A stretch of 64,000 nt of DNA from Flavobacteriaceae bacterium R38. GTDB lineage: Bacteria > Bacteroidota > Bacteroidia > Flavobacteriales > Flavobacteriaceae. Under the pieces are notes generated by a model, which saw only the letters and a program-made list of their open reading frames with translations, made no database searches and was not told the origin of the DNA. The position numbers and the translations under genes were made by a program. How positions within the stretch are numbered: position 1 is the first letter of the stretch; every line of letters starts with the position of its first letter. The DNA is taken from contig WXYP01000003.1 in NCBI GenBank assembly GCA_009901575.1, positions 682,001 through 746,000 of the forward strand, written 5' to 3'. Below, in pieces: positions 7,498 to 16,013 of the stretch.

Positions 7498-7526
7498 CTA
7501 AAATTTGAGTTTAAAAAAAACAAAAA

Positions 7527-8078
7527 ATGGCGATAAAACTAAAACCTAAAATTCAAGTTGAAACACTGTTTACCTGGGTTGCCTTTTTTGTGAGTGTTTG
7601 TACGCTTTTCTTATTTTTTTATCAAACTTCTCTGATGAAAAAACAACAATATGCGAGTGTGCTACCTTATATTTCTATAGGAAATACACAAGTAAATAAT
7701 GATTATAGTTTTGTTTTAAATAATAATGGTATAGGCCCGGCATTTATAGATGAAATCAATATTCACTATAATGATACGATTTATCGTAATACAGATGTTT
7801 ACGATTTTTATTCCCGGGTCATTACAAAAAATGATACTGTTCTTAATCATAAAAAAATCACACACTCGACGGTTCGAAAAGGAATGCTTGTTCCGGAAAG
7901 AGAGGCAATTTATATGCTTAAATTAGGAAGGGCTGCTGATAATTTTGAAGAAAAGCATATGCGGTTAAGAGAATGGTTAAATAATAATATTAAAGTAGAA
8001 GTTAAATATTCTTCGGTTTATAAAGAAAAATGGCGTGTCATATACCCTGGTTTTGATGGACCGGAAAAAATAGAATAA
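7527..8078 (+). CDS. Membrane-anchored hypothetical protein in the paa cluster
   Basis: I do not recognise this 183-residue protein. It has one N-terminal transmembrane segment (about residues 12-32, TLFTWVAFFVSVCTLFLFFY) followed by basic residues, then an extracytoplasmic-looking beta-rich domain starting YASVLPYISIGN. The phrase FVLNNNGIGPAFIDEINIHYND resembles domains that resume a polypeptide after an N-terminal anchor, but I can name no family with confidence. It starts 30 nt after the direct repeat and ends 13 nt before paaJ, so it is probably co-transcribed. Nothing links it to aromatic catabolism except position. Confidence 0.75.
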   Translation: MAIKLKPKIQVETLFTWVAFFVSVCTLFLFFYQTSLMKKQQYASVLPYISIGNTQVNNDYSFVLNNNGIGPAFIDEINIHYNDTIYRNTDVYDFYSRVITKNDTVLNHKKITHSTVRKGMLVPEREAIYMLKLGRAADNFEEKHMRLREWLNNNIKVEVKYSSVYKEKWRVIYPGFDGPEKIE

Positions 8079-8091
8079 AAAAATAAAGATT

Positions 8092-9300
8092 TTGAAAGAG
8101 ACATATATAATTGATGGTATAAGAACTGCCATTGGAAAGTATAAAGGAACCTTGTCTGCCGTAAGAGTAGACGATTTAGGGGCTATTGTGATTAAAGAAC
8201 TCATGAATCGTAATTCTAATGTTCCTAAAGATGCAATAGATGATGTGATTATGGGATGTGCAAATCAGGCAGGTGAAGACAATCGTAATGTGGCGAGAAT
8301 GTCGTTATTATTAGCTGGATTACCATGGACTGTTCCCGGAGAAACTATCAACAGGTTGTGTAGCTCAGGAATGTCTGCGATTATTCATGCTAGCAGAGCC
8401 ATTAAAGCTGGAGATGGAGATGTTTTTATAGCTGGAGGAACTGAAAATATGACCAGAGGACCATATGCTATTGCGAAACCATCGAGCGCTTTCGGAACAG
8501 ATGCTAAAATGTATGATACCAGTTTTGGATGGCGCTTCATAAACCCTAAAATGCATGAATTATATGGAACAGACGGGATGGGGATGACTGCAGAAAATTT
8601 GGTTGAAAAATTTAATATTTCAAGAGAAGATCAGGATAAATTTTCTTACTGGAGTCAGATGAAAGCAACCAAAGCTCAGGAATCTGGGAGGTTAGCAAAA
8701 GAAATTGTAACTGTTGAAATTCCGCAACGTAAAAAAGATCCGATTCTGTTTGAACAAGACGAATTTATTAAACCAACAACCACTGCAGAAATTCTGGGGA
8801 AATTAAGACCGGCTTTTAAAAAAGAAGGCGGTAGTGTTACTGCAGGAAATGCATCGGGATTGAATGACGGAGCGGCAGCTACATTAATTGCATCATCTGA
8901 CGCAGTAGAGAAATACGGATTAAAACCTTTGGCAAGAATTGTTTCTTCTGCTGTGGTTGGTGTAGAACCCAGAATTATGGGGATAGGCCCTGTATATGCA
9001 AGTAGAAAAGCTCTGGATAAAGCAGGATTAACATTAGATGATATGGATATCATTGAAATCAATGAAGCTTTTGCAGCACAGAGTTTGGCATGTACCAGAG
9101 AATTAGGATTAGCAGATGATGATCCAAGAATAAACCCGAATGGAGGTGCAATTGCTATTGGACATCCGCTAGGTGTAACAGGAGCTAGAATTATGCATTC
9201 AGCTGCTTTAGAATTACAGGAAAGTAATAAGCGTTATGCTTTAGTGACTATGTGCGTTGGTGTAGGGCAAGGATATGCAACTATTATAGAAAGAGCATAA
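8092..9300 (+). CDS. paaJ: PaaJ, 3-oxoadipyl-CoA / 3-oxo-5,6-dehydrosuberyl-CoA thiolase
   Basis: This thiolase releases acetyl-CoA twice in the pathway, ending with succinyl-CoA. The 402 residues match PaaJ (401 in E. coli). The nucleophilic Cys is C90 in NRLCSSGMSAI. The C-terminal active-site segments are NPNGGAIAIGHPLGVTGAR and CVGVGQGYA. The start must be TTG at 8092: the frame upstream reaches a TAG at 8071 with no ATG or GTG between, and the next ATG would remove about 38 conserved N-terminal residues. It follows the unknown membrane gene closely. Confidence 0.93.
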   Translation: MKETYIIDGIRTAIGKYKGTLSAVRVDDLGAIVIKELMNRNSNVPKDAIDDVIMGCANQAGEDNRNVARMSLLLAGLPWTVPGETINRLCSSGMSAIIHASRAIKAGDGDVFIAGGTENMTRGPYAIAKPSSAFGTDAKMYDTSFGWRFINPKMHELYGTDGMGMTAENLVEKFNISREDQDKFSYWSQMKATKAQESGRLAKEIVTVEIPQRKKDPILFEQDEFIKPTTTAEILGKLRPAFKKEGGSVTAGNASGLNDGAAATLIASSDAVEKYGLKPLARIVSSAVVGVEPRIMGIGPVYASRKALDKAGLTLDDMDIIEINEAFAAQSLACTRELGLADDDPRINPNGGAIAIGHPLGVTGARIMHSAALELQESNKRYALVTMCVGVGQGYATIIERA

Positions 9301-9407
9301 ATAGATTTTAGAATTAAGACCGCTTCGCTGTTGGATTTTTAGATTAAACGAATGTGAAGTGTAGAACATTTAAAAATGAATTGTCATTCCGTATTTAATG
9401 CGGAATC
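9301..9407. repeat. Composite spacer repeat: GCTTCGC arm plus family C palindrome
   Basis: Near 9320 the spacer carries AGACCGCTTCGC followed by TTTTTAGATT, which recurs in the 2026 and 4095 spacers. At 9382-9407 it carries TGTCATTCCGTATTTAATGCGGAATC, a family C palindrome in which ATTCCG/CGGAAT pair. The palindrome ends 16 nt before the paaZ start, close enough to affect initiation if it folds in the mRNA. Confidence 0.6.
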
Positions 9408-9423
9408 TAAAATAAAGTTATCG

Positions 9424-11919
9424 ATGAGTAAAACAGGTAATTATATTAATGGTCAATGGGTAGAAGGAACAGGAGAGCATACTCCGGTATACGATGCTGT
9501 TACTGGTGAGTTTATAGCACATTCTACAACAGACGGACTTGATATTCCTGCAGTTCTTCAATATGGAAGAACTATAGGAGGAGAAAAACTTCGTAAAATG
9601 ACTTTTCAGGAACGAGGAAACATGCTTAAAAAGCTGGCCTTGTATCTAACTAAAAAGAAAAATGCATTCTACGAATTAAGTTATAGAACAGGAGCTACCA
9701 AAATAGATAGTTGGATAGATATTGAAGGCGGGTTCGGAAATTTATTTGCAAATGCTTCTTTAAGGAAGCTATTCCCAAATCAACCTTATCATGTAGAAGG
9801 AGACCCTATTGATTTATCAAGAGGGGGACGCTTTATGGCACACCATATTATGGTGCCAAAAAGAGGAGTAGCGGTTCATATTAATGCATTTAATTTCCCG
9901 GTTTGGGGAATGTTAGAAAAATGTGCAGTGAATTGGATGGCAGGGATGCCCGCAGTAGTTTTACCAGCACCACAAACTGCATATTTGGCCGAAGCTGTAG
10001 TAAAAGAGATCATTAACTCTGGTATTTTACCAGAAGGTGCTTTACAATTACTTAGCGGGCTAACGAAAAATATTTTAGATACTGTTGAATCTCAGGATGT
10101 GGTAACTTTTACGGGGTCTGCAAGTACGGGAAGGTTGTTAAAAGTGCATCCCAGAATTATCCAGGAAGCTGTGCCTTTTACAATGGAAGCTGATTCGTTG
10201 AATGCTTCAGTTTTAGCAGAAGATGCAGTTCCGGGAACTCCGGAATTTAATCTTTTTATTAAAGAAGTTCGAAATGAGATGACTGTGAAATGCGGTCAAA
10301 AATGTACGGCAATCCGAAGAATAATAGTGCCTGAAAAACTGATAGAAGATGTTCAGATCGCACTTGGAAAACAATTGGACAAAATAACTATAGGAGATCC
10401 TCGTCTTAAAGAAGTCAGAATGGGAGCTTTAGTGAGTAAAGAGCAACGTTCTGAAGTGAAAAACAGAGTAGAAGAACTTGCTAAAACCGCACAGATTGTT
10501 TATGGTGATTTAGATAAGATAGAAACTATTGGTGCTGATGCTGAAAAAGGAGCGTTCATTAAACCTATCTTGTTACGTGAAGATCATCCGTTAAAAAACA
10601 CAGCAGTTCATGAAACAGAGGCATTTGGACCGGTAAGTACTATTATGCCTTATAAAAACCTTGATGAAGCCATAGAATTAAGTCATATGGGAAAAGGATC
10701 TTTGGTGTCATCTATTGCAACTTTTGATGATAAAATTGCCAAAGAATATGTAGTAGGTGCAGCGAGCCATCATGGACGTATCCTGGTATTAAACAGGGAA
10801 AATGCTAAACAAAGCACAGGACATGGTTCGCCACTTCCAAATCTTGTTCATGGAGGTCCTGGACGTGCAGGTGGAGGAGAAGAAATGGGAGGTATGCGAG
10901 GTGTAAAACATTATATGCAGCGTTGTGCAGTTCAGGGAAGCCCGACAACTTTAACTGAGGTTACAGGAATTTATCAGGCAAATGCTAAATATAAAGAAGC
11001 AGAAAAACACCCGTTTGCTTATCACTGGGAAGATATAGAACCTGGAATGTCTATTAAAACTCATAAAAGGACAATTACAGATTCTGATATTATCAATTTT
11101 GCCAATTTGACCTGGGATCATTTTTATGCGCATACGGATATTACTTCTTTAAAAGGATCAATTTTTGAAAAACGTACTGCACATGGATATTTTATTCTGG
11201 CAGCAGCAGCAGGATTGTTCGTTTACCCGAATAAAGGACCGGTAGCGGCAAATTACGGATTGGAAGAATGTCGTTTTTTAAGACCGTTATATCATAATGA
11301 TACAGTTTATGTACGATTAACTTGTAAGCAAAAAATAGATAGAGATTCTCGTGGCAAAGAACTGCCAAGCGGAATTGTAAAATGGTTTGTAGAAGTATTT
11401 GATCATGAAAATGAACTGGCAGCAATAGCAACGATCCTGACAATGGTTCAAAAGAAGACACCATTCGCAAAAATTAATAGAAACACTATTCAAGAATATT
11501 TGGGAAAACTTTCTGAAGAAAGTAAAGCAAATTGGGGAATGATGACATCTCAACATATGGTAGAACACCTGGAAAGCTTTATTAGAATAGCCAGTGGAGA
11601 AACTAAAAATGTGAAGGTAATTACTCCGGAAGAATATCTGGAAAAAACACAAGAATCTTTATATAATCATAAATCAATGCCTAAAGAGTATCCTCATCCA
11701 TTATTAAAGAAAGGGGAGGTAGAAGATTTGAGATATGCCGATTTGAATGAAGCTAAAACCAAACTTTTAGAAGCATATGGTGAGTTTGAGGCGTATTTCA
11801 AAGAAAACCCTGAAGCAACAACAACAGATGCTGTTTTTGGAGAACTGGATAAATTTGAATGGGATTTATTGAATACGAAGCATTTTAATCATCATTTTGA
11901 ACAGTTTGGATTGATTTAA
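9424..11919 (+). CDS. paaZ: PaaZ, bifunctional oxepin-CoA hydrolase / semialdehyde dehydrogenase with extra C-terminal domain
   Basis: PaaZ opens the oxepin-CoA ring and oxidises the resulting aldehyde. Residues 1 to about 515 are an aldehyde dehydrogenase, with FNFPVWGMLEKC, TMEADSLNASV and the active-site Cys in KCGQKCTAIRR. About 520-675 is a MaoC-like hydratase, with WDHFYAHTD and TAHGYFILAAAAGLFV. E. coli PaaZ ends here at 681 residues. This protein continues to 831, with an added domain carrying SQHMVEHLESF near its start and KHFNHHFEQFGL at its end, like the His-rich motifs of DUF1569/DinB-type four-helix proteins. I chose ATG 9424 (MSKTGNYINGQW); the ATG at 9376 would translate the family C palindrome. 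Confidence 0.94.
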   Translation: MSKTGNYINGQWVEGTGEHTPVYDAVTGEFIAHSTTDGLDIPAVLQYGRTIGGEKLRKMTFQERGNMLKKLALYLTKKKNAFYELSYRTGATKIDSWIDIEGGFGNLFANASLRKLFPNQPYHVEGDPIDLSRGGRFMAHHIMVPKRGVAVHINAFNFPVWGMLEKCAVNWMAGMPAVVLPAPQTAYLAEAVVKEIINSGILPEGALQLLSGLTKNILDTVESQDVVTFTGSASTGRLLKVHPRIIQEAVPFTMEADSLNASVLAEDAVPGTPEFNLFIKEVRNEMTVKCGQKCTAIRRIIVPEKLIEDVQIALGKQLDKITIGDPRLKEVRMGALVSKEQRSEVKNRVEELAKTAQIVYGDLDKIETIGADAEKGAFIKPILLREDHPLKNTAVHETEAFGPVSTIMPYKNLDEAIELSHMGKGSLVSSIATFDDKIAKEYVVGAASHHGRILVLNRENAKQSTGHGSPLPNLVHGGPGRAGGGEEMGGMRGVKHYMQRCAVQGSPTTLTEVTGIYQANAKYKEAEKHPFAYHWEDIEPGMSIKTHKRTITDSDIINFANLTWDHFYAHTDITSLKGSIFEKRTAHGYFILAAAAGLFVYPNKGPVAANYGLEECRFLRPLYHNDTVYVRLTCKQKIDRDSRGKELPSGIVKWFVEVFDHENELAAIATILTMVQKKTPFAKINRNTIQEYLGKLSEESKANWGMMTSQHMVEHLESFIRIASGETKNVKVITPEEYLEKTQESLYNHKSMPKEYPHPLLKKGEVEDLRYADLNEAKTKLLEAYGEFEAYFKENPEATTTDAVFGELDKFEWDLLNTKHFNHHFEQFGLI

Positions 11920-11951
11920 AAGTCAGAATTAAAAAATAACTATAAGATTAT

Positions 11952-11976
11952 ATTCCGCATTAAGTGCGGAATGACA
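11952..11976. repeat. Family C palindrome, inverted orientation (paaZ-paaF spacer)
   Basis: ATTCCGCATTAAGTGCGGAATGACA is the reverse complement form of the element at 9382-9407, so paaZ is bracketed by two copies in opposite orientation. A second small palindrome, TTTCCGCCATAGTGGAA (12002-12018), follows just before the next gene. Confidence 0.65.
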
Positions 11977-12032
11977 AGAAATAAAAGTATAATTTAAAAA
12001 GATTTCCGCCATAGTGGAAGACAGAAAAAGAG

Positions 12033-12785
12033 ATGACAAAACCATATGTAAATCTTGAAATACAGAATGGAATAGGAACAATAGAATTTTTCCATCCGGC
12101 TCATAATTCATTACCGGGAGATATTTTAAGTGAACTGGCAAAAACAATAACACTAGCTGGAGAAAATGATGATATTAAAGTGATTATTCTTAAAAGTGGA
12201 GGAGATAGGACATTTTGTGCTGGAGCAAGCTTTAAAGAGCTAATTAATATTAATGATGAAGCTACCGGAAAGGTTTTCTTTTCTGGTTTTGCAAATGTGA
12301 TCAATGCAATGCGTAAATGTCCTAAATTTATTATTGGACGTGTACAAGGTAAAACTGTAGGCGGTGGTGTTGGAATTGCAGCTGCGATGGATTATTGTAT
12401 GGCTACAAAATTTGCTTCAATAAAATTAAGTGAATTAAATGTAGGTATTGGTCCGTTTGTAGTTGGTCCGGCTGTAGAACGAAAGTTGGGAGTTGCAGGA
12501 ATGTCGCAAATAGCAATAGATGCAAATACTTTCTATCCTGCTTCATGGGCACAGGAAAAAGGATTGTTTACTCAGGTTTTTGAAGATGGTAAAGAATTGG
12601 ACCTTGCAGTAAAAAGCTTTGCAGAGAATTTATGTAAGTATAATTCTGAGGCAATGAAGGAGATGAAAAAAATATTCTGGAGAGGAACAGAAGACTGGGA
12701 TACTTTGTTAGCAGAACGTGCAGCAATTAGTGGAAGATTGGTATTGTCAGATTTTACAAAAGAAACCTTGAAACGGTTTAAGTGA
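12033..12785 (+). CDS. Enoyl-CoA hydratase/isomerase family protein (PaaF position)
   Basis: This is a crotonase-superfamily protein of 250 residues, close to PaaF (255). Its place in the cluster suggests the 2,3-dehydroadipyl-CoA hydratase step. The first oxyanion segment is RTFCAGASFKEL and the second is VGGGVGIAAAMDYCMA. In hydratases this second segment carries a catalytic Glu (GxGCELA-type); here that position is Gly. The second catalytic Glu appears kept, in KLSELNVGIGPF. The missing first Glu means hydratase activity should not be assumed, and it may be a divergent PaaF or another crotonase. It is preceded by two small palindromes and followed closely by paaY. Confidence 0.85.
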   Translation: MTKPYVNLEIQNGIGTIEFFHPAHNSLPGDILSELAKTITLAGENDDIKVIILKSGGDRTFCAGASFKELININDEATGKVFFSGFANVINAMRKCPKFIIGRVQGKTVGGGVGIAAAMDYCMATKFASIKLSELNVGIGPFVVGPAVERKLGVAGMSQIAIDANTFYPASWAQEKGLFTQVFEDGKELDLAVKSFAENLCKYNSEAMKEMKKIFWRGTEDWDTLLAERAAISGRLVLSDFTKETLKRFK

Positions 12786-12852
12786 TTTATGAATAACGAT
12801 TTTAGATTTAAGAGTTGAAATTGTATGTCATACTTCAAAAATCAAAAATGAT

Positions 12853-13473
12853 ATGATTTATTCATTTAAAGGATTTACTCCTGTAATTCATGAAAGCTCA
12901 TTTATACACCCGCAAGCGGTAGTAACGGGTAATGTTATTATTGGAAAAGATGTGTATGTGGGACCAGGAGCAGCAATTCGTGGAGATTGGGGGGAGATTA
13001 TTATTGAAGATGGATGTAATGTACAGGAGAATTGTACATTACACATGTTTCCGGGAAAATCAATGCGCTTAAAAGAGAGTGCCCACATAGGGCATGGAGC
13101 AATTATACATGGAGCGAACATAGGCAGAAATGTATTGGTTGGAATGAACGCTGTGTTAATGGATGATGCAGAAATTGGAGATGAATGTATTATAGGAGCT
13201 TTAGCTTTTGTTAAAGCAGAAACTGTAATTCCGAGTAGAAAACTAGTAGTTGGAAATCCGGCAAAAATAATTAAAGATGTCAGTGATGAAATGATTGATT
13301 GGAAAACCAAGGGAACCAGATTGTATCAACAATTGCCACAGGAATGTTTTGATACTTTAGAAGAAGCAGAACCTCTGAGAGAAATCCCTGCTAACAGACC
13401 AACACAAGAGGCTTTTTATAAGACGCTGGAAGGATTTAGAAAAAATAGAAATATAAAAACTAACAAACATTAG
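12853..13473 (+). CDS. paaY: PaaY, hexapeptide-repeat (gamma-carbonic-anhydrase-like) protein
   Basis: PaaY is a left-handed beta-helix protein reported to act as a thioesterase that clears inhibitory CoA esters of the pathway. The 206 residues (196 in E. coli) have successive hexapeptide turns from about residue 18 to 130, and metal-ligand-type histidines in TLHMFPG, ESAHIGHG and IIHGANIG. The C-terminal helical tail includes the TKGTRLYQQLPQEC segment. An out-of-frame ATG occurs at 12848; ATG 12853 gives MIYSFKGFTPVI, the usual N-terminus. The gene ends 8 nt before the 2-oxo acid dehydrogenase E2 gene, so the two are probably co-transcribed. Confidence 0.9.
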   Translation: MIYSFKGFTPVIHESSFIHPQAVVTGNVIIGKDVYVGPGAAIRGDWGEIIIEDGCNVQENCTLHMFPGKSMRLKESAHIGHGAIIHGANIGRNVLVGMNAVLMDDAEIGDECIIGALAFVKAETVIPSRKLVVGNPAKIIKDVSDEMIDWKTKGTRLYQQLPQECFDTLEEAEPLREIPANRPTQEAFYKTLEGFRKNRNIKTNKH

Positions 13474-13481
13474 TTCATATA

Positions 13482-14774
13482 ATGTCTAAAGTAGAATTAA
13501 AAATGCCCAAAATGGGTGAAAGCATTACAGAAGGAACTATTATTAACTGGCTTGTTAATGAAGGCGACTCTTTTGAAGAAGGTGATGTTATTTTAGAAGT
13601 AGCTACAGATAAAGTAGATAACGAAGTGCCGGCAAATGCCCCGGGGACATTAGTTAAGACCTTGTTTCAGGCTAAAGATGTTGTTGCGGTAGGAGAAGTG
13701 ATTGCGATTTTAGAGGTTTCTGAATTGACGAAACCTTCTGGGAACGAAATTCAGGAAGAAAAAACAGAACAGCCTGTAGAAAAGAAGAAATCTAAAAAAG
13801 GAAATAAGCTACAACCAGCTCCCGGAACTTTTAATGTTTCAAACAGCAATACATTTTTTTCTCCATTAATTATAAGTATAGCTAAAGAACATCATATAAG
13901 TTTTGAAGAACTGGCACGTATCCCGGCAACAGGAAATGAAGGTCGATTACGCAAAAGTGATGTTTTTCAATATATAGAAGAAGGACGTCCGTATAAATTT
14001 GCTCAACCTGCTGCAGTTCCTGACCCTACAGCATATCGAATTCCGCAATTGAATTTGGATAAAGGAAAAGGAAAAATTGTGGAAATGGATCGTATGCGCC
14101 AAATGATTGCAGATCATATGGTGTATTCTAAGCATACTTCGCCTCATGTGACCGCTTATGTAGAGGCAGATTTAACCGAAATGGTAAATTGGAGAAATGC
14201 AAATAAGGTTCCGTTTCAGGAGAAATACGGAGAAAAATTAACATTTACACCATTGTTTGTAGAAGCTGTAGCAAAAGCAGTTAAAGATTTTCCTAACATT
14301 AATGCTTCAGTAGACGGGAGTAATATCATTGTAAAAGAAGATATTAATATAGGAATGGCAACGGCACTGCCAAGCGGAAATTTAATAGTACCTGTAGTAA
14401 AAAATGCTGATCAAAAAGATTTAAAGGCATTAGCAAATGAAGTTAATGTGCTATCATCTAAAGCCAGAGAGAATAAATTAAGTGGAGATGATATTCAAGG
14501 AAGCACGTTTACAATTTCTAATGTAGGAACTTTTGGAAGTTTGATGGGTACACCTATAATTAATCAGCCTGAAGTTGCCATTTTAGCATTGGGAATTATT
14601 AAAAAACGAGCTGAAGTGATTACAACAGAAGCTGGTGATGAGATTGCAATTCGTAGCATGATGTATTTGTCTTTATCATTTGACCATAGAGTTGTTGATG
14701 GTTATTTAGGAGGATCGTTTCTACGTCGTGTAGCAGATTATTTGGAACAATTTGATGTTAATAGAAAAATATAA
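13482..14774 (+). CDS. 2-oxo acid dehydrogenase E2 (dihydrolipoyl acyltransferase), branched-chain type
   Basis: This is the acyltransferase core of a 2-oxo acid dehydrogenase complex. An N-terminal lipoyl domain (residues 1-78) has the lipoyl-lysine K44 in VATDKVDNEVPA. A Lys-rich linker leads to a peripheral subunit-binding domain (about 126-165, SPLIISIAKEHHISFEEL). The catalytic domain ends with DHRVVDGYLGG, giving catalytic H402 and D406. The 430 residues are normal. The neighbouring aminotransferase and fused E1 point to a branched-chain complex. No E3 gene is present, so it probably shares a chromosomal dihydrolipoamide dehydrogenase. It begins 8 nt after paaY. Confidence 0.9.
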   Translation: MSKVELKMPKMGESITEGTIINWLVNEGDSFEEGDVILEVATDKVDNEVPANAPGTLVKTLFQAKDVVAVGEVIAILEVSELTKPSGNEIQEEKTEQPVEKKKSKKGNKLQPAPGTFNVSNSNTFFSPLIISIAKEHHISFEELARIPATGNEGRLRKSDVFQYIEEGRPYKFAQPAAVPDPTAYRIPQLNLDKGKGKIVEMDRMRQMIADHMVYSKHTSPHVTAYVEADLTEMVNWRNANKVPFQEKYGEKLTFTPLFVEAVAKAVKDFPNINASVDGSNIIVKEDINIGMATALPSGNLIVPVVKNADQKDLKALANEVNVLSSKARENKLSGDDIQGSTFTISNVGTFGSLMGTPIINQPEVAILALGIIKKRAEVITTEAGDEIAIRSMMYLSLSFDHRVVDGYLGGSFLRRVADYLEQFDVNRKI

Positions 14775-14775
14775 T

Positions 14776-14853
14776 TGTCATTCCTGCGAAAGCAGGAATC
14801 CAGATATAATTAGGGAATAAGTAAAATAGATTCCTGCTTTTGCAGGAATGACA
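14776..14853. repeat. Pair of family C palindromes in opposite orientation (MITE-like, 78 bp)
   Basis: TGTCATTCCTGCGAAAGCAGGAATC (14776-14800) and its inverse GATTCCTGC TTT TGCAGGAATGACA (14829-14853) frame 28 bp. Each is itself a short palindrome, and together they form a longer inverted repeat. The unit fills nearly the whole spacer between E2 and the aminotransferase. Confidence 0.75.
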
Positions 14854-14860
14854 GAACATT

Positions 14861-15919
14861 ATGGAACATAATATCGAGATAAAAAAAATAGAAACCTCTA
14901 AAGTAACTTCTTTAGATTTTGATAATATTCCGTTAGGGAAAACATTTACAGATCACATGTTTATCTGTGATTATGAAGATGGGGCATGGGTAAATCCTCG
15001 TGTTGAGCCGTTAGAGCTAATTCCGACACATCCGGCGGCAATGGCACTACACTACGGTCAAGCTATTTTTGAAGGGATGAAAGCAACTATAGATGCAGAA
15101 GGAATTCCTATGTTGTTTCGCCCGGAAAAGAATGCGGCCCGTTTAAATTTGAGTGCAGATAGAATGGGAATGCCTCATTTTCCGGAAGATTTATTTGTTG
15201 AAGGATTGAAAAAACTTGTGGCATTAGAAAAGGCCTGGATTCCACCTATGGAAGGGAGTGCCTTATATTTAAGGCCTTTTATGTATGCAGATGAACCTTT
15301 TATAGGAATGCGGGCTGCAACACATTACAAATTTATCATTATAGCTTCCCCTTCGAGTCCTTTATATACTAAGCGTATTAAATTATATGCCGAAACCAAA
15401 TATATAAGAGCAGTAGAAGGAGGAACCGGAGAAGCAAAAGCAGCAGGAAATTATGCAGCTGCAATTCGTCCGACTGAACTTGCAAAAGAAAAAGGATATG
15501 ACCAGGTATTGTGGTTAGATGCCAAAGAGTTTAACTATATACAGGAAGTAGGTACTATGAACATTTTCTTCAAAATTAATGGAGAATTCATAACGCCAAG
15601 CCTGGACGGTTCTATTTTGCATGGTATTACAAGACTAAGTGTTATTGAACTGTTGAGAAGCAAGAATTATAAAGTTACCGAACGCCCTATTACAATTGAA
15701 GAAATTATACAAGCTTCAAAAAATGGAACATTGGAAGAAGCATTTGGAGCGGGAACGGCAGTTGGTATTACCATGATTCAGGAAATTGGATATAAGGATA
15801 CATCAATTCATGTTTCAGATGAAAGTCCTGTTTCACAAATGGTTTTGGATACTCTTGATGGAGTACGTTCGGGGAAGATGGAAGATACCCTGAATTGGAT
15901 GCTTAAAATAAATGATTAA
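14861..15919 (+). CDS. ilvE: Branched-chain amino acid aminotransferase (PLP fold type IV)
   Basis: This enzyme transaminates Leu, Ile and Val (and often aromatic amino acids to a lesser degree) with 2-oxoglutarate. The 352 residues match the longer eukaryote-like BCAT subgroup. The PLP-binding lysine is K193 in GGTGEAKAAGNYAA, and EVGTMNIFF and SILHGITR are typical motifs. It lies between E2 and E1 of a branched-chain 2-oxo acid dehydrogenase, so its products are direct substrates of the complex. It is separated from E2 only by the paired palindromes. Confidence 0.93.
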   Translation: MEHNIEIKKIETSKVTSLDFDNIPLGKTFTDHMFICDYEDGAWVNPRVEPLELIPTHPAAMALHYGQAIFEGMKATIDAEGIPMLFRPEKNAARLNLSADRMGMPHFPEDLFVEGLKKLVALEKAWIPPMEGSALYLRPFMYADEPFIGMRAATHYKFIIIASPSSPLYTKRIKLYAETKYIRAVEGGTGEAKAAGNYAAAIRPTELAKEKGYDQVLWLDAKEFNYIQEVGTMNIFFKINGEFITPSLDGSILHGITRLSVIELLRSKNYKVTERPITIEEIIQASKNGTLEEAFGAGTAVGITMIQEIGYKDTSIHVSDESPVSQMVLDTLDGVRSGKMEDTLNWMLKIND

Positions 15920-16013
15920 TAGTCTCAATCTGATTAAAAATCAATACTAAAAGCTGAAATAAAAGAGAAAAAGTAACGTAAATATGATGCCCCTGTTTAA
16001 GCAGGGAGAAAAT

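Noticed and set aside
9376-9423. Upstream ATG of paaZ at 9376
   Set aside because: The extra 16 residues would be translated from a family C palindrome and do not match PaaZ N-termini.
15984-16013. Upstream ATG of the fused E1 gene at 15984
   Set aside because: The 10 extra residues cover a CCCTG..CAGGG palindrome; the ATG at 16014 has a better-placed GGGA.
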